Assembly (NCBI RefSeq): GCF_024213375.1
Contig: NZ_JANAVJ010000024.1
Coordinates: forward strand, 1-64,000
Direction: 5' to 3'
DNA: 64,000 nt
DNA from: Paenibacillus sp. MZ04-78.2
GTDB taxonomy: Bacteria > Bacillota > Bacilli > Paenibacillales > NBRC-103111
Positions within the stretch are counted from its first letter, which is position 1. The number at the start of each line of letters is the position of its first letter. Below are positions 16,204 through 24,934 of the stretch, one piece after another. A model generated the notes under the pieces. That model was given only the letters and a program-made list of their open reading frames with translations. It had not been told where the DNA came from and did not search any database. Position numbers and translations under genes: made by a program.

Positions 16204-16296
16204 ATGATTTCGTATGAGGGGAAAGGCCGGTATTTGGCTGTCGGGATTGCGTTATTATTGCTGTCTATGCCGTTGCAAAGAAAATCGCGATTTTAA
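16204..16296 (+). CDS. Possible 30-residue hydrophobic peptide
   Basis: An ATG lies 9 nt after GGGAG and opens a 30-codon frame with a hydrophobic centre (LAVGIALLLLSMPL) flanked by basic residues. A terminator-like hairpin follows at 16338-16370. The size and the absence of a recognised family make this tentative. Confidence 0.3.
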   Translation: MISYEGKGRYLAVGIALLLLSMPLQRKSRF

Positions 16297-16337
16297 AGTT
16301 GATGTCCGGCATTCCTCCAAGTCCAGGTTATTCATGA

Positions 16338-16370
16338 TCGGAGCTCCCACTTACGGGCTCCGATTTTTAT
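16338..16370 (+). terminator. Terminator-like hairpin
   Basis: TCGGAGC pairs with GCTCCGA across a 12-nt loop, followed by TTTTTATTTT. It insulates the two-component operon from the remnant region 15.97-16.34 kb. Confidence 0.6.
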
Positions 16371-16502
16371 TTTCCGGGCGGGTAACCTCTCGTTTGAAAA
16401 CGAAGGGTAAATCGGGCATGATGAGAGTGAAACGATCCTTCAAACGATTCGCAGCGATTGGCGGATTGGCGGAACGTATTTCCTAGCGGCAGGTGAATCG
16501 AC

Positions 16503-17183
16503 TTGAGAGTACATATATTGGTGGCGGATGACGACGCGCATATTCGCGAGCTGCTCCGCTTTTTTCTAAGCCGGGAAGGCTATGTCGTCTACGAAGCGGA
16601 CAATGGAGTGGCCGCCGCGGAGCTGATGGAGCGCGAGCAGATCCATCTGGCGGTCGTAGACATTATGATGCCCGGCAAGGACGGCTGGGAGCTGTGCCAT
16701 GACATTCGTGCCCACTATGACATTCCCGTCATACTTCTTACGGCCAAAGGCGAGGTCGAGGACAAGGAAAAAGGCTTCTTGTCGGGAACCGACGATTACG
16801 TCGTGAAGCCGTTCGAGCCGAAGGAGCTGCTGTTTCGAATCAAGGCGCTGCTGCGGCGGTACCAGATGGTATCGTCGGCGAAAATCCGGTTAAACGAGAC
16901 GATCATTGACCGCAGCAGCTACGAGATCCGGGTCGGCGATCAGACGATGACGCTCCCACTCAAAGAATTCGAGCTGCTGTGCCAACTGGCCAGCTATCCG
17001 GGGCGCATCTTTACCCGGGAGCAGTTGGTGCAGCTTATCTGGGGTCCCGACTTCGAAGGTGACAGCCGGACCATCGACGTTCATGTGAAACGGCTGCGGG
17101 AGCGGTTTTCTCCGGTGACGGACGATTTTGTCATCACGACGGTGCGCGGCTTGGGGTATAAGCTAGAGGTGCGGGGCGAATGA
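16503..17183 (+). CDS. OmpR-family response regulator
   Basis: The 226-residue product begins at a TTG after AGGTGA. The receiver domain (about 1-115) has acidic pocket DDD near the N-terminus, the phospho-acceptor Asp in VVDIMMPGKDG and Lys in DYVVKPF. The C-terminal winged helix (about 125-225) ends with RTIDVHVKRLRER and TVRGLGYK. It overlaps the kinase gene by 4 nt. It is expected to control the MMPL transporter downstream, before which lies a CATTCAT direct repeat. Confidence 0.93.
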   Translation: MRVHILVADDDAHIRELLRFFLSREGYVVYEADNGVAAAELMEREQIHLAVVDIMMPGKDGWELCHDIRAHYDIPVILLTAKGEVEDKEKGFLSGTDDYVVKPFEPKELLFRIKALLRRYQMVSSAKIRLNETIIDRSSYEIRVGDQTMTLPLKEFELLCQLASYPGRIFTREQLVQLIWGPDFEGDSRTIDVHVKRLRERFSPVTDDFVITTVRGLGYKLEVRGE

Positions 17184-18556
17184 AGACGCTGTATGTGCGG
17201 ATCGTCGCAACGTATATTTTGATCGCCATGGTTAGCGGCGTGTTTGCCCTGCTGGTGGCTAACGTGTACTACCGGACCCAGATCCGGGAATATAACGAAC
17301 AGAAGATCATGAAGGTCGCCAAAGAAATCCGGACGCTGTTCGAGCGGATGCCGGATACCGATCCGGACGGCTATTTTCGCAGCATCGCCCAGTTGGGCTT
17401 TCAGATGTACCTTGTGGACGGCAAAGGGCAGGGCGTCTTCTACGGCGAGCCGTTCCGGCATACGCAGAGCGCGCCGGATCAAATCCGCCGCGTGCTGGAC
17501 GGCGAAATCTACCGCGGCATCACGGAGGAGCCCCGCCTGCTGACGATTACGGGCTTTTTCGAAAGCAGCCTGCGCAACACGGTCGGCATCCCGATCGATA
17601 TCCGGGGAGAACGCCACGCGTTGTTTTTGCGGCCGGCCCTGGGGCAGCAGATCGGGGAAGTCCGTCTGCTCATGGCGGTGCTGCTCGCGGCGACGTTTGC
17701 ATTCAGCATGCTGCTCATCGTCGTCTGCACGCGGTATATCGTCAAGCCGGTCAAAGCGTTGACGGAGGCGACTACCCGCATTGTCGGAGGAAATTACGAG
17801 ATCGGGCTCGACGTTGCGCGCACCGATGAAATCGGCAACCTGGCGCGTCACTTCGCGCATATGGCTGAAGCGCTCCGCCAGCTCGACAGCATGCGGCAGG
17901 AATTCGTCGCCAATGTCTCCCATGAAATCCAGTCCCCGCTGACGTCAATCCAGGGCTTTGCCCAAGCGATCCAGTCGGGGGGATTGCCGCCCGAGATAGC
18001 GCAGCGGTATTTGCACATTATCGAGGAGGAGAGCAGACGGCTTTCGTCGCTCAGCAAGCAGCTGCTGACGCTCGCTGCCTTGGACAAGGAAGCGGGCGTT
18101 ATCAAGAAAACGAGCTTCCGCTTGGACGAGCAGCTTCGGCAGGCGGTACTCGTGACGGAATGGCAGTGGATGGAAAAGGGCATCACCGTTGAACTGGACC
18201 TTCCGGAGATCGTCGTCCATGCCGACCGCGAGCTGCTGCATCAGGTATGGCTTAATTTGATAACGAACGCCATCAAATTTTCCGATTCCGGCGACGTGCT
18301 GACGATCGGTATTTCGGTGGAGGAGGACATCATCGTTCAAGTTTCCGATACCGGTATGGGTATTCCCGAGTCCGAGCTGCCTCATATTTTCGGCCGCTTC
18401 TATAAAGCGGACAAAGCAAGAACCCGTTCCCGCTCCGGCAGCGGTCTGGGGCTCGCCATTATCAAAAAAATCGTCGAGCTCCACGAAGGTACGATTGACG
18501 TGCACAGCCGCGTCTCCGAAGGAACGGTATTCACCGTCCGGCTGCCCCGCTTATAA
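17180..18556 (+). CDS. Sensor histidine kinase
   Basis: The 458-residue product has membrane segments at about 8-30 and 163-185 enclosing a roughly 130-residue outer sensor region, then HAMP (about 185-240). A HisKA domain follows with the phospho-acceptor in VANVSHEIQSPLTS, then HATPase_c (N box LNLITNAIKF, G1 DTGMGIP, G2 GSGLGLAI). The ATGA overlap with the regulator implies coupled translation. It senses an unknown extracellular or membrane signal. Confidence 0.93.
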   Translation: MKTLYVRIVATYILIAMVSGVFALLVANVYYRTQIREYNEQKIMKVAKEIRTLFERMPDTDPDGYFRSIAQLGFQMYLVDGKGQGVFYGEPFRHTQSAPDQIRRVLDGEIYRGITEEPRLLTITGFFESSLRNTVGIPIDIRGERHALFLRPALGQQIGEVRLLMAVLLAATFAFSMLLIVVCTRYIVKPVKALTEATTRIVGGNYEIGLDVARTDEIGNLARHFAHMAEALRQLDSMRQEFVANVSHEIQSPLTSIQGFAQAIQSGGLPPEIAQRYLHIIEEESRRLSSLSKQLLTLAALDKEAGVIKKTSFRLDEQLRQAVLVTEWQWMEKGITVELDLPEIVVHADRELLHQVWLNLITNAIKFSDSGDVLTIGISVEEDIIVQVSDTGMGIPESELPHIFGRFYKADKARTRSRSGSGLGLAIIKKIVELHEGTIDVHSRVSEGTVFTVRLPRL

Positions 18557-18567
18557 TCGTAATCTCT

Positions 18568-18585
18568 CATTCATCTTCCATTCAT
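18568..18585 (+). promoter_or_regulatory. Candidate response-regulator binding site
   Basis: Two CATTCAT units begin 11 nt apart (18568 and 18579), one DNA turn, as in tandem OmpR-family sites. They lie 12 nt past the kinase stop codon and upstream of the MMPL gene. A TAGAAT that could be a -10 lies just downstream (18595-18600). Confidence 0.4.
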
Positions 18586-18639
18586 ATTTCTGTCCTAGAA
18601 TCCGAAGTGAGATCAAGGACAGGAGGTTGAATTGAAAAA

Positions 18640-20844
18640 ATGCTTCGCGCTTTGCATACATTTTCCTCGTGGGTAAGCAGCCCCAAAGGGGCCAAAAGCA
18701 TCGTCGCCGGCTGGCTTCTGCTTCTCGTTGTGCTGGCCGCAGCGGCGCCGTCCGCCAAAAAATTCGCCATCAGCAGCGGAGAAGGAAGCGTCAAAGAAAT
18801 TACGCCGTCTGCGGCGGCCCAGCAGATTATGGACGAGCAGTTTCCGTCCGCCGACGGCTTAACCGCCCTGCTGGTGCTGCACGGGAAGCAGGCGACGGCC
18901 GCGGAGGAGCGGGCCAAAATCCGCCAGCTCAGCGAATGGCTCGCCTCCGGCAGTAAGCCGGAGCACGTCACCGGAGCGCTGCCGTTCCACCGGCTTCCCG
19001 AAGCCGCGCAGGACCGGCTGTTCTCGGAGGACCGCAAGACGCTGCTCCTGAACGTAACGCTGGAGAAGGGCCTGGAGTCGGACCGGATCTACGACACCCT
19101 GAAGCAAATTCGGGAGCAGGCTGGGAAGATCGGCCTCGGGGAGCTGCAGCTTGAAATGACGGGGCCGGCCGGCATTGCCGCAGATACGATAGCGCTGTTC
19201 AAAAATGCCGATTTCGTGCTCATGCTCGCGACGGTCGGATTGATTCTCGTCATTTTGCTTCTCATTTACCGTTCGCCGCTGCTTGCGGTGCTTCCGCTGG
19301 TCATCTCGGGCGTCGTATATGAGGCCGTGGACCGGGTATTGGGGCTGTCCGCCAAGAACGGCTGGCTCGTCGTGGATAAGCAGGCGCTGTCCATTATGAT
19401 GATTTTGCTGTTCGCGGTCTTAACGGATTACTGCTTGTTCGTGTTCTCCCGTTACCGGGAGCAGCTCGGCAAGGTCGGCTCGAAGCACGACGCCATGCGC
19501 CTGGCGATGAATCAGGTGGCGGAGCCGATTCTGTTCAGCGGCGGAACGGTGCTCGTTGCCGTGCTCGTGCTGTTCACGGCCGTCTTTAAGCCGTACCACT
19601 ATTTTGCGCCGGTATTTGCCGTGGCTATGGTCGTCATTTTGCTAAGCGGGCTGACGCTGATTCCAGCCGTTTTCACGCTGGTCGGGCGCAAAGCGTTCTG
19701 GCCCTTCGTGCCGAAGCTGGAAGAGCGGGACGCCCGGCCCGCGGGCCTATGGGCCAAGGCAGGCTCGCTGGTCGCCAGACGCCCCGGCATGACGGCGGGC
19801 ATCCTCACCGTGCTGCTGCTGTTCGCTTCGTTAAATATCAGCGGCATGAAATATTCGTTCAATCTGCTGAAGTCGTTCCCGGATACGGCGTCCTCCCGGC
19901 AAGGGTTCGAGCTTCTGGAGCAGTCGTATCCGCCGGGCCAATTGGCCCCGGTTACGGTCATCCTGCAGTCCGATCGTCCGCTGACGGAGGAGCCGCAGTT
20001 CCGGGAGAAGCTGACCTCGCTGGCGGGTTTGCTCGCCAAGCAGACGGGCGTCGAATCGGTGGAGTCCAAACCGGACACCGCACGAGGCGAATGGCCCGCG
20101 AACATGTTGTCGCAGGACCGCCAGTCCGTCCGGCTGCAGCTGCTCGTCAAGGGCAATCCGTACGATCCCGCGGCGCTGGATGCGCTGAACGCATGGCGGG
20201 GGAACGCCGAGGCGATGCTGAAGGACAGCGGCTTCGATCCGCTGCGCGATTCGCTGCATTTTGCCGGCCAAACCGCGCAGCAGCTCGATGTCAGAGCGAT
20301 GAACGAGCGGGATACGCTTGTCCTGTTTTCGCTGATCGGCTTGCTGATTACCATCATGCTCGGGCTTCAGACCCGCTCCTTGCTGATGCCGGTCTACATG
20401 ATGCTGACCATTCTGCTGTCTTATGCGGCCACGATAGGGCTCGGCTGGGGAATTGCACACAGCCTGCTTGGCTATGACGCGATCAGCTACCGGCTGCCGG
20501 TCTATACGTTCGTCTTTCTGGTCGCGCTGGGCGTCGATTACAACATCATGCTCGTCTCCCGGGTGAAGGAAGAGGCGCGCAAGACGGGGTGGAGCGAAGC
20601 GGTCAGCCGCGGCGTGTCGTTAACGGGCGGGGTGATCTCCTCCGCAGGCCTCATCCTCGCGGCGACCTTTGGAGTTCTGATGACCCAGCCGCTGCAGGAG
20701 CTGTTTCTGTTCGGTCTGACGATGACGCTCGGGATCCTGATCGATACGTTCCTCGTCCGCGGGCTGCTGCTGCCCTCGATTCTGGTGCTGACCGGAAAAC
20801 GCAAGCCGTCGAGTGCGAAGAGCACGCAGGTTCACTCGTCTTAG
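18640..20844 (+). CDS. MMPL family RND transporter
   Basis: The 734-residue product has the repeated MMPL layout: one N-terminal membrane segment, an outer domain, a block of five or six segments (about 188-360), then the same pattern again (about 375-730). Conserved LTDYCLFVFSRYRE and GVDYNIMLVSRVKEE motifs mark the two halves. The start ATG has AGGAGG upstream. Relatives export lipids, polyketides or peptides. It follows a two-component system and a probable regulator site, which suggests induction by envelope stress or an antibiotic. Confidence 0.9.
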   Translation: MLRALHTFSSWVSSPKGAKSIVAGWLLLLVVLAAAAPSAKKFAISSGEGSVKEITPSAAAQQIMDEQFPSADGLTALLVLHGKQATAAEERAKIRQLSEWLASGSKPEHVTGALPFHRLPEAAQDRLFSEDRKTLLLNVTLEKGLESDRIYDTLKQIREQAGKIGLGELQLEMTGPAGIAADTIALFKNADFVLMLATVGLILVILLLIYRSPLLAVLPLVISGVVYEAVDRVLGLSAKNGWLVVDKQALSIMMILLFAVLTDYCLFVFSRYREQLGKVGSKHDAMRLAMNQVAEPILFSGGTVLVAVLVLFTAVFKPYHYFAPVFAVAMVVILLSGLTLIPAVFTLVGRKAFWPFVPKLEERDARPAGLWAKAGSLVARRPGMTAGILTVLLLFASLNISGMKYSFNLLKSFPDTASSRQGFELLEQSYPPGQLAPVTVILQSDRPLTEEPQFREKLTSLAGLLAKQTGVESVESKPDTARGEWPANMLSQDRQSVRLQLLVKGNPYDPAALDALNAWRGNAEAMLKDSGFDPLRDSLHFAGQTAQQLDVRAMNERDTLVLFSLIGLLITIMLGLQTRSLLMPVYMMLTILLSYAATIGLGWGIAHSLLGYDAISYRLPVYTFVFLVALGVDYNIMLVSRVKEEARKTGWSEAVSRGVSLTGGVISSAGLILAATFGVLMTQPLQELFLFGLTMTLGILIDTFLVRGLLLPSILVLTGKRKPSSAKSTQVHSS

Positions 20845-20875
20845 CGATAATCACTGAATATAGGAGGGATATCTC

Positions 20876-21337
20876 ATGTTCGGTTTTCTGTTGTTTTTGC
20901 ACCTGACCGGCTTGTCCCTATGGCTCGGCTCGGGCCTGACGGCGGTCGTGATGCTGCCGCTGCTTAACCAAAGACCCGGCTCCGGGGAGCTGCGCGCCTT
21001 GGCCCGCAAAACGCTTCGCGTAATCAGCACAATCGCTCATCCAAGCGCACTAGTCGTTCTGATCTCGGGCGTCGTCATGATCGTCCAAATGAATATTCCT
21101 GCGCAGAGCAAGCCGCTATGGCTGCAAGTCATGGAAAAAGGCGGAGGGATGGTCATCCTGCTCGCGGTCATTCTGACCGGTATCCTCAGCAGCCGGTTGA
21201 AGAAGCGGCTGAACGCTGAGAACGGGCAAGGGACTGGGGTGGCCGCCCCGGCCCGCATCAGCGGCTATGTAGCCGCGACGGCCGGCTGCATGACGCTAAC
21301 GCTGGCTGTTATGCTGATCGTCAGCTTGAAGCTCTAA
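20876..21337 (+). CDS. Small four-TM membrane protein (CopD/DUF2269-like)
   Basis: The 153-residue product has four hydrophobic segments (about 3-25, 48-70, 82-103 and 130-150) with histidines in the first two (FLHLTGLSLWLG and TIAHPSALVVLISG). This pattern fits CopD/DUF2269-like membrane proteins, some of which bind haem. It lies 31 nt after the MMPL gene and ends before a terminator, so it belongs to that operon. Function unknown. Confidence 0.7.
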   Translation: MFGFLLFLHLTGLSLWLGSGLTAVVMLPLLNQRPGSGELRALARKTLRVISTIAHPSALVVLISGVVMIVQMNIPAQSKPLWLQVMEKGGGMVILLAVILTGILSSRLKKRLNAENGQGTGVAAPARISGYVAATAGCMTLTLAVMLIVSLKL

Positions 21338-21341
21338 TAGG

Positions 21342-21384
21342 CACCCTCCGGGAGACGGCTTCGCGCCGCCTGCCGGGGGTTTTT
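21342..21384 (+). terminator. Terminator of the two-component/MMPL operon
   Basis: A nested GC-rich hairpin (ACCCTCCGG with CCGGGGGT around an inner CGGC/GCCG) is followed by TTTTT. Confidence 0.7.
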
Positions 21385-21526
21385 GCCGTTTATAAGGCCG
21401 CCGGACAGGGCGGGATTTTGTCCACAATATTTTCACAAAATTGCTTCGGGCGCCATAATTTTTTATGATAAAAGAGGACTCCATTGGGTGGTCTAATCCA
21501 ATACTTAATTAACGAGGGGCCAGATT

Positions 21527-22168
21527 ATGATCGATCAATTGAAAGCGGCCGGCGAATGGAAAGAGATGTTCCTGCCTTACAAATTTGCGATGGAGCAGCT
21601 GAGCACGACCATCCGGCATATTAACGAAGAGGCTATGCACGTCTACAACTACAATCCGATCGAGCATATCAAGACCCGGATCAAATCGCCTGAGAGCATT
21701 ATCAACAAGCTGCAGCGCAAAGGGCTGCCGATCAGCCTTGTCGCTGCGCGAGACCATTTGAACGATATTATCGGCGTGCGGATTATTTGCTCGTTTCTGA
21801 GCGACATTTACGATCTGTACGAAATTCTGAAAAACCGGCACGATATGAAAATTATCGAATGCAAAGACTACATCCGCAATCCGAAGCCGAACGGGTATCA
21901 GAGCCTGCATCTGATCGTCGAAGTTCCGGTGCTGCTCTCTAAGGGAAAGCAGCTGGTCAGGGCCGAAATTCAGCTGCGTACGCTGGGGATGGATTTTTGG
22001 GCCAGCCTGGAGCATAAAATTTTTTACAAATACAACAAGGACATCCCGGACCGCCTGAAGCAGGAGCTGCTGTCCGCCGCGCACCTAACCGTCGAACTGG
22101 ATGCGAAAATGAAAGAGATCAGCGACGAAATCGGACACCTGGACTCGCCGTATGCGAGGATTCAGTAA
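21527..22168 (+). CDS. Small alarmone synthetase (RelP/RelQ-type)
   Basis: The 213-residue product is a stand-alone (p)ppGpp synthetase domain: HLNDIIGVRIICSF, KPNGYQSLHLIV and EIQLRTLGMDFWASLEHK are the typical catalytic and substrate loops. There is no hydrolase, TGS or ACT domain, and the length matches RelP (YwaC) and RelQ (YjbM). It transfers pyrophosphate from ATP to GTP or GDP. It is a single-gene unit with a hairpin after it. In Bacillus such enzymes respond to envelope stress. Confidence 0.9.
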   Translation: MIDQLKAAGEWKEMFLPYKFAMEQLSTTIRHINEEAMHVYNYNPIEHIKTRIKSPESIINKLQRKGLPISLVAARDHLNDIIGVRIICSFLSDIYDLYEILKNRHDMKIIECKDYIRNPKPNGYQSLHLIVEVPVLLSKGKQLVRAEIQLRTLGMDFWASLEHKIFYKYNKDIPDRLKQELLSAAHLTVELDAKMKEISDEIGHLDSPYARIQ

Positions 22169-22188
22169 AATCGGCTGCACGGATGGAG

Positions 22189-22216
22189 AAAGACAAGATG
22201 CAAAAGTCTTGTCTTT
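22189..22216 (+). terminator. Hairpin after the alarmone synthetase
   Basis: A perfect 10-bp stem (AAAGACAAGA with TCTTGTCTTT) and 8-nt loop; the T tract is only three long, so termination may be weak. Confidence 0.5.
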
Positions 22217-22346
22217 CTGGGGATAATCGGAATAACAGCAGCGACAGTCGAAACATCGGCTATATTCCTCTCGATCACGTGATGGGAATTATGAAGTTTC
22301 CGTAAACAAGGGAAGAGAACACAATTGTGAATATGGAGTTTCGTGG

Positions 22347-22393
22347 AAAATCGGCCTTGCTTGTGCAGTTTATGCGGCAGGGCCGATTTTTTT
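22347..22393. terminator. Orphan terminator in the decayed region
   Basis: AAAATCGGCC pairs with GGCCGATTTT and has A/T tracts on both sides. It sits between the alarmone synthetase and the broken permease. A minus-strand protein-like fragment (22370-22490, ending DKKIGPAA-stop) runs into it; this may be the tail of a deleted gene. I see no other feature in 22217-22480. Confidence 0.45.
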
Positions 22394-22479
22394 GTCCGCG
22401 ATCCGCGCTAGCCGATTGTGAAGCACGTTGGTTACTCCGACATCGTTGTCTCCGTCCGCTGCAACAATCACTCGCTCCG

Positions 22480-23211
22480 GTGCGTAGCCTTCGGCAATTT
22501 TGCGGAAATCGTTGCGGATTCCGTCTTTTGGATCTCGGTCCGCAATATGGCGATCCTGTTCATGTTCATATCGTGCTGATGATCCCGACATTGGCGGCCT
22601 GCATCGTGCTGTTCCGCCTCCGCAGCGCCGCCTCGCAATACGTCTACCGGATTCTGTTCTGCCTGCCGATGGTTGTGCCCGGGCTGGTGACGCTGCTGCT
22701 ATGGCAGTTTATGTATAACCCGCAGTTCGGCTTCTTCAACCAACTGCTGACGGTCGTCGGATGGGGTCAATACCGGCAGTTGTGGCTCGGCGATCCGGAC
22801 CTCGCTCTGGGATGCCTCATCTTCATGGGTTTTCCCTGGATCGGCACGATCGCCGCCCTCATTTATGTCGGAGGCTTGCAGAGCGTGGATAGTTCGATCT
22901 GGGACGCGGCCAAGATGGACGGCGTCGGTCCCGTCACCCAAGCGCTGAAGATCGAGCTGCCGCTGCTCAAGGGCCACTTCAAATTGAACCTGATCGGCGT
23001 GATTTCCGGTACGATTACCAGCTACGGCACGCAGCTCGTCATGACTGGAGGAGGTCCCGGCTATGCCACGCTCGTCCCGGGGCTGTATATGTACCAAAAA
23101 GCATTCGGAGGCAATACGGAGTTCGGTTATGCGTCGGCGGTCGGGCTGCTGCTGTTTATGATTGCGCTGGTCATCTCGATCACAGCCATGAAGTTCATCA
23201 AAAGCGAGTGA
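22480..23211 (+). pseudogene. Broken ABC sugar permease (first subunit)
   Basis: From about 22573 to 23211 the frame encodes most of a binding-protein-dependent permease of the LplB/UgpA type, with five membrane segments and the EAA loop (WDAAKMDGVGPVTQALKIELP). The preceding homologous part (DSVFWISVRNMAILFMF) lies in another frame around 22515-22566, so one nucleotide has been lost there. The first membrane segment is not found. It is clearly a decaying gene. Confidence 0.7.
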
Positions 23212-23217
23212 GGCTAC

Positions 23218-23629
23218 GCATGGCATTTCGATCGAAATTCAGCGCCGCTGAAGCCGGCAAGCACCTGTTTCTGATCGTCACGTGTCTGTTTATTTTCTAT
23301 CCCTTTCTCATCATGCTGCAAATGTTGGTCAAGGATGTCAAACGTTTGTGTGGATCGCCGTCCCGCTGCTTAGGCCGATGATTGCTCTGCTCACGATCAA
23401 CGTGTTCGTTGCCGAGTGGAACAATTATATTTGGCCGCTCGTGTCGCTGACGACACCGGCGAAACGGCCTTTGACTGTCGGACTGGCCTTCCTCACCTCC
23501 AGCTATCCGGGGGATTACGGGCAATTGATGGCCGGGTATGCGATTGCGAGTATTCCTCTGCTGCTGCTGTTTATCTTCGGCATGAAGCAGTTTGTTCAAG
23601 GCTTGACCTCGGGCGCCATTAAAATATGA
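23218..23629 (+). pseudogene. Broken ABC sugar permease (second subunit)
   Basis: An intact start (ATGGCATTTCG) and first membrane segment (HLFLIVTCLFIFYPFLIML) run to about 23338. The sequence then jumps, in a different frame, to the last third of a CUT1 permease (PLLRPMIALLTINVFVAEWN to LTSGAIKI). About 150 residues, including the EAA loop start, are missing compared with the usual 270-300. An internal deletion is the simplest reading. Confidence 0.7.
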
Positions 23630-23740
23630 CGGAGGCTCGTTCCTGAGAAAAAACGGGTGCTGATTTGAATACGGACGTCCCCTTTGATAAGATTACAAGC
23701 AGATTTGAAGGCTTGCGTAAAAATAAGGGGAGACCTGTCC

Positions 23741-24685
23741 ATGAAATTATCCGGTGCGAGACCGGTGTCATCCTTGTATACCTACGCCTGTCACGAGGAT
23801 GAGGCGGATCTGTGCGCGCTGGAGCTGCGCACGCTGCTTGGCTCGGAAGCGCGGAACGGCTGGCTGGAGAGTCCGGCCGACGTCGATCCGAGCCGCAGTC
23901 CGTTCGTCAAGCAGCGCGTCGATGTGCTGTGCGAGGCCGCCAGCCTGCAGGAGCTCGGGGAGCTGGCCGGGACGCTGGAGCTGGATGGCGGCTCGTTCAA
24001 GGTCGTCTTCGTCAAGGCCGACTGCCATGCCGCGTACGAGGACCAGCGCGCCATGGAGCGGGAGCTTGGCGCGCGCATCCGCGGCCGGGCCGATATGCGC
24101 CAGCCGGATTGGCTGCTGGGCTTCGCCTGCACCGGCGAAGGGCGCTGGGTGCTCGGCCCCTGCCGGCAGAACGAAGCGGTCTGGCTGAAGCACAGCCGGA
24201 AGCCGCATAATTATTCCACCGCCCTCAGCACGCGGGTCGCCCGGGCGGTAGCCAACCTTGCCGTGCCGCAGCCTGTCGGCGTCCGGGCGGTTGATCCGTG
24301 CTGCGGCATCGGCACGGTGCTGATCGAGGCGCTCTCGATGGGGATCGACATCGTCGGCTCCGACATCAATCCGCTTGCGGTCCGCGGCGCCCGCGCGAAT
24401 CTCGCCCACTTTGGGCTGCCGAACGTCGTCCGCGTGGCGGATATCGGCGACGTGAGCGGCCGGTACGATGCCGCCGTGCTCGACCTGCCGTACAACCTGT
24501 GCTCGGTCATTTCGCTGGAAGAACAGCTTCGCCTGCTCGGGAACGTCCGGCGGCTGGCGGAGCGGGCCGTCATCGTTTCCACCGAACCGATAGAGGCGCT
24601 CGCCGGGCAGGCCGGGTTCACCGTTTCAGGCCGGTGCGTTGTGCGCAAAGGCTCGTTTTCCCGGCACATTGCTATATGCCGTTAA
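23741..24685 (+). CDS. TRM11/RlmL-like SAM-dependent methyltransferase
   Basis: The product is 314 residues, starting at the ATG after AGGGGAG. The C-terminal half has a class I methyltransferase fold: DPCCGIGTVLIEAL (SAM loop), GSDINPLAV and DLPYN in the motif IV position typical of N-methylation of RNA bases. The N-terminal half (1-150) takes the place of the THUMP-type RNA-binding part but I cannot confirm a THUMP domain. It may act on tRNA or rRNA guanine; the target is not certain. Confidence 0.8.
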   Translation: MKLSGARPVSSLYTYACHEDEADLCALELRTLLGSEARNGWLESPADVDPSRSPFVKQRVDVLCEAASLQELGELAGTLELDGGSFKVVFVKADCHAAYEDQRAMERELGARIRGRADMRQPDWLLGFACTGEGRWVLGPCRQNEAVWLKHSRKPHNYSTALSTRVARAVANLAVPQPVGVRAVDPCCGIGTVLIEALSMGIDIVGSDINPLAVRGARANLAHFGLPNVVRVADIGDVSGRYDAAVLDLPYNLCSVISLEEQLRLLGNVRRLAERAVIVSTEPIEALAGQAGFTVSGRCVVRKGSFSRHIAICR

Positions 24686-24736
24686 GCGCGGACCCGCCCG
24701 GGGTCGGCGCTGTTTTCTTTTTGTAAATCTGGGTAA

Positions 24737-24783
24737 TAAGAAAGAGCAGGCCACCTCTCCGGAGCGAGCCCTGCTCTTTCTTA
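24737..24783 (+). terminator. Terminator after the methyltransferase
   Basis: A perfect 14-bp stem (24737-24750 with 24770-24783) has U-rich arms. It resembles a bidirectional terminator, though no long T run follows. Confidence 0.6.
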
Positions 24784-24934
24784 CTGATAACAGGGATAAA
24801 GTCCTGAGCCGCAAGGACCAATTTCTCCCTTTCATCTTAAATTCATTTTTCTTTAATATTTAACCTTTACAATATGTTAAAATATTGATTCCGCAACAAG
24901 AAGGAACTGCGGGCCGATAGGAGAGTGAGAAGCG

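Noticed and set aside
16430-16448. AAACGAT direct repeat before the response regulator gene
   Set aside because: The 12-bp spacing and its place inside an otherwise unremarkable leader are not enough to call a binding site.
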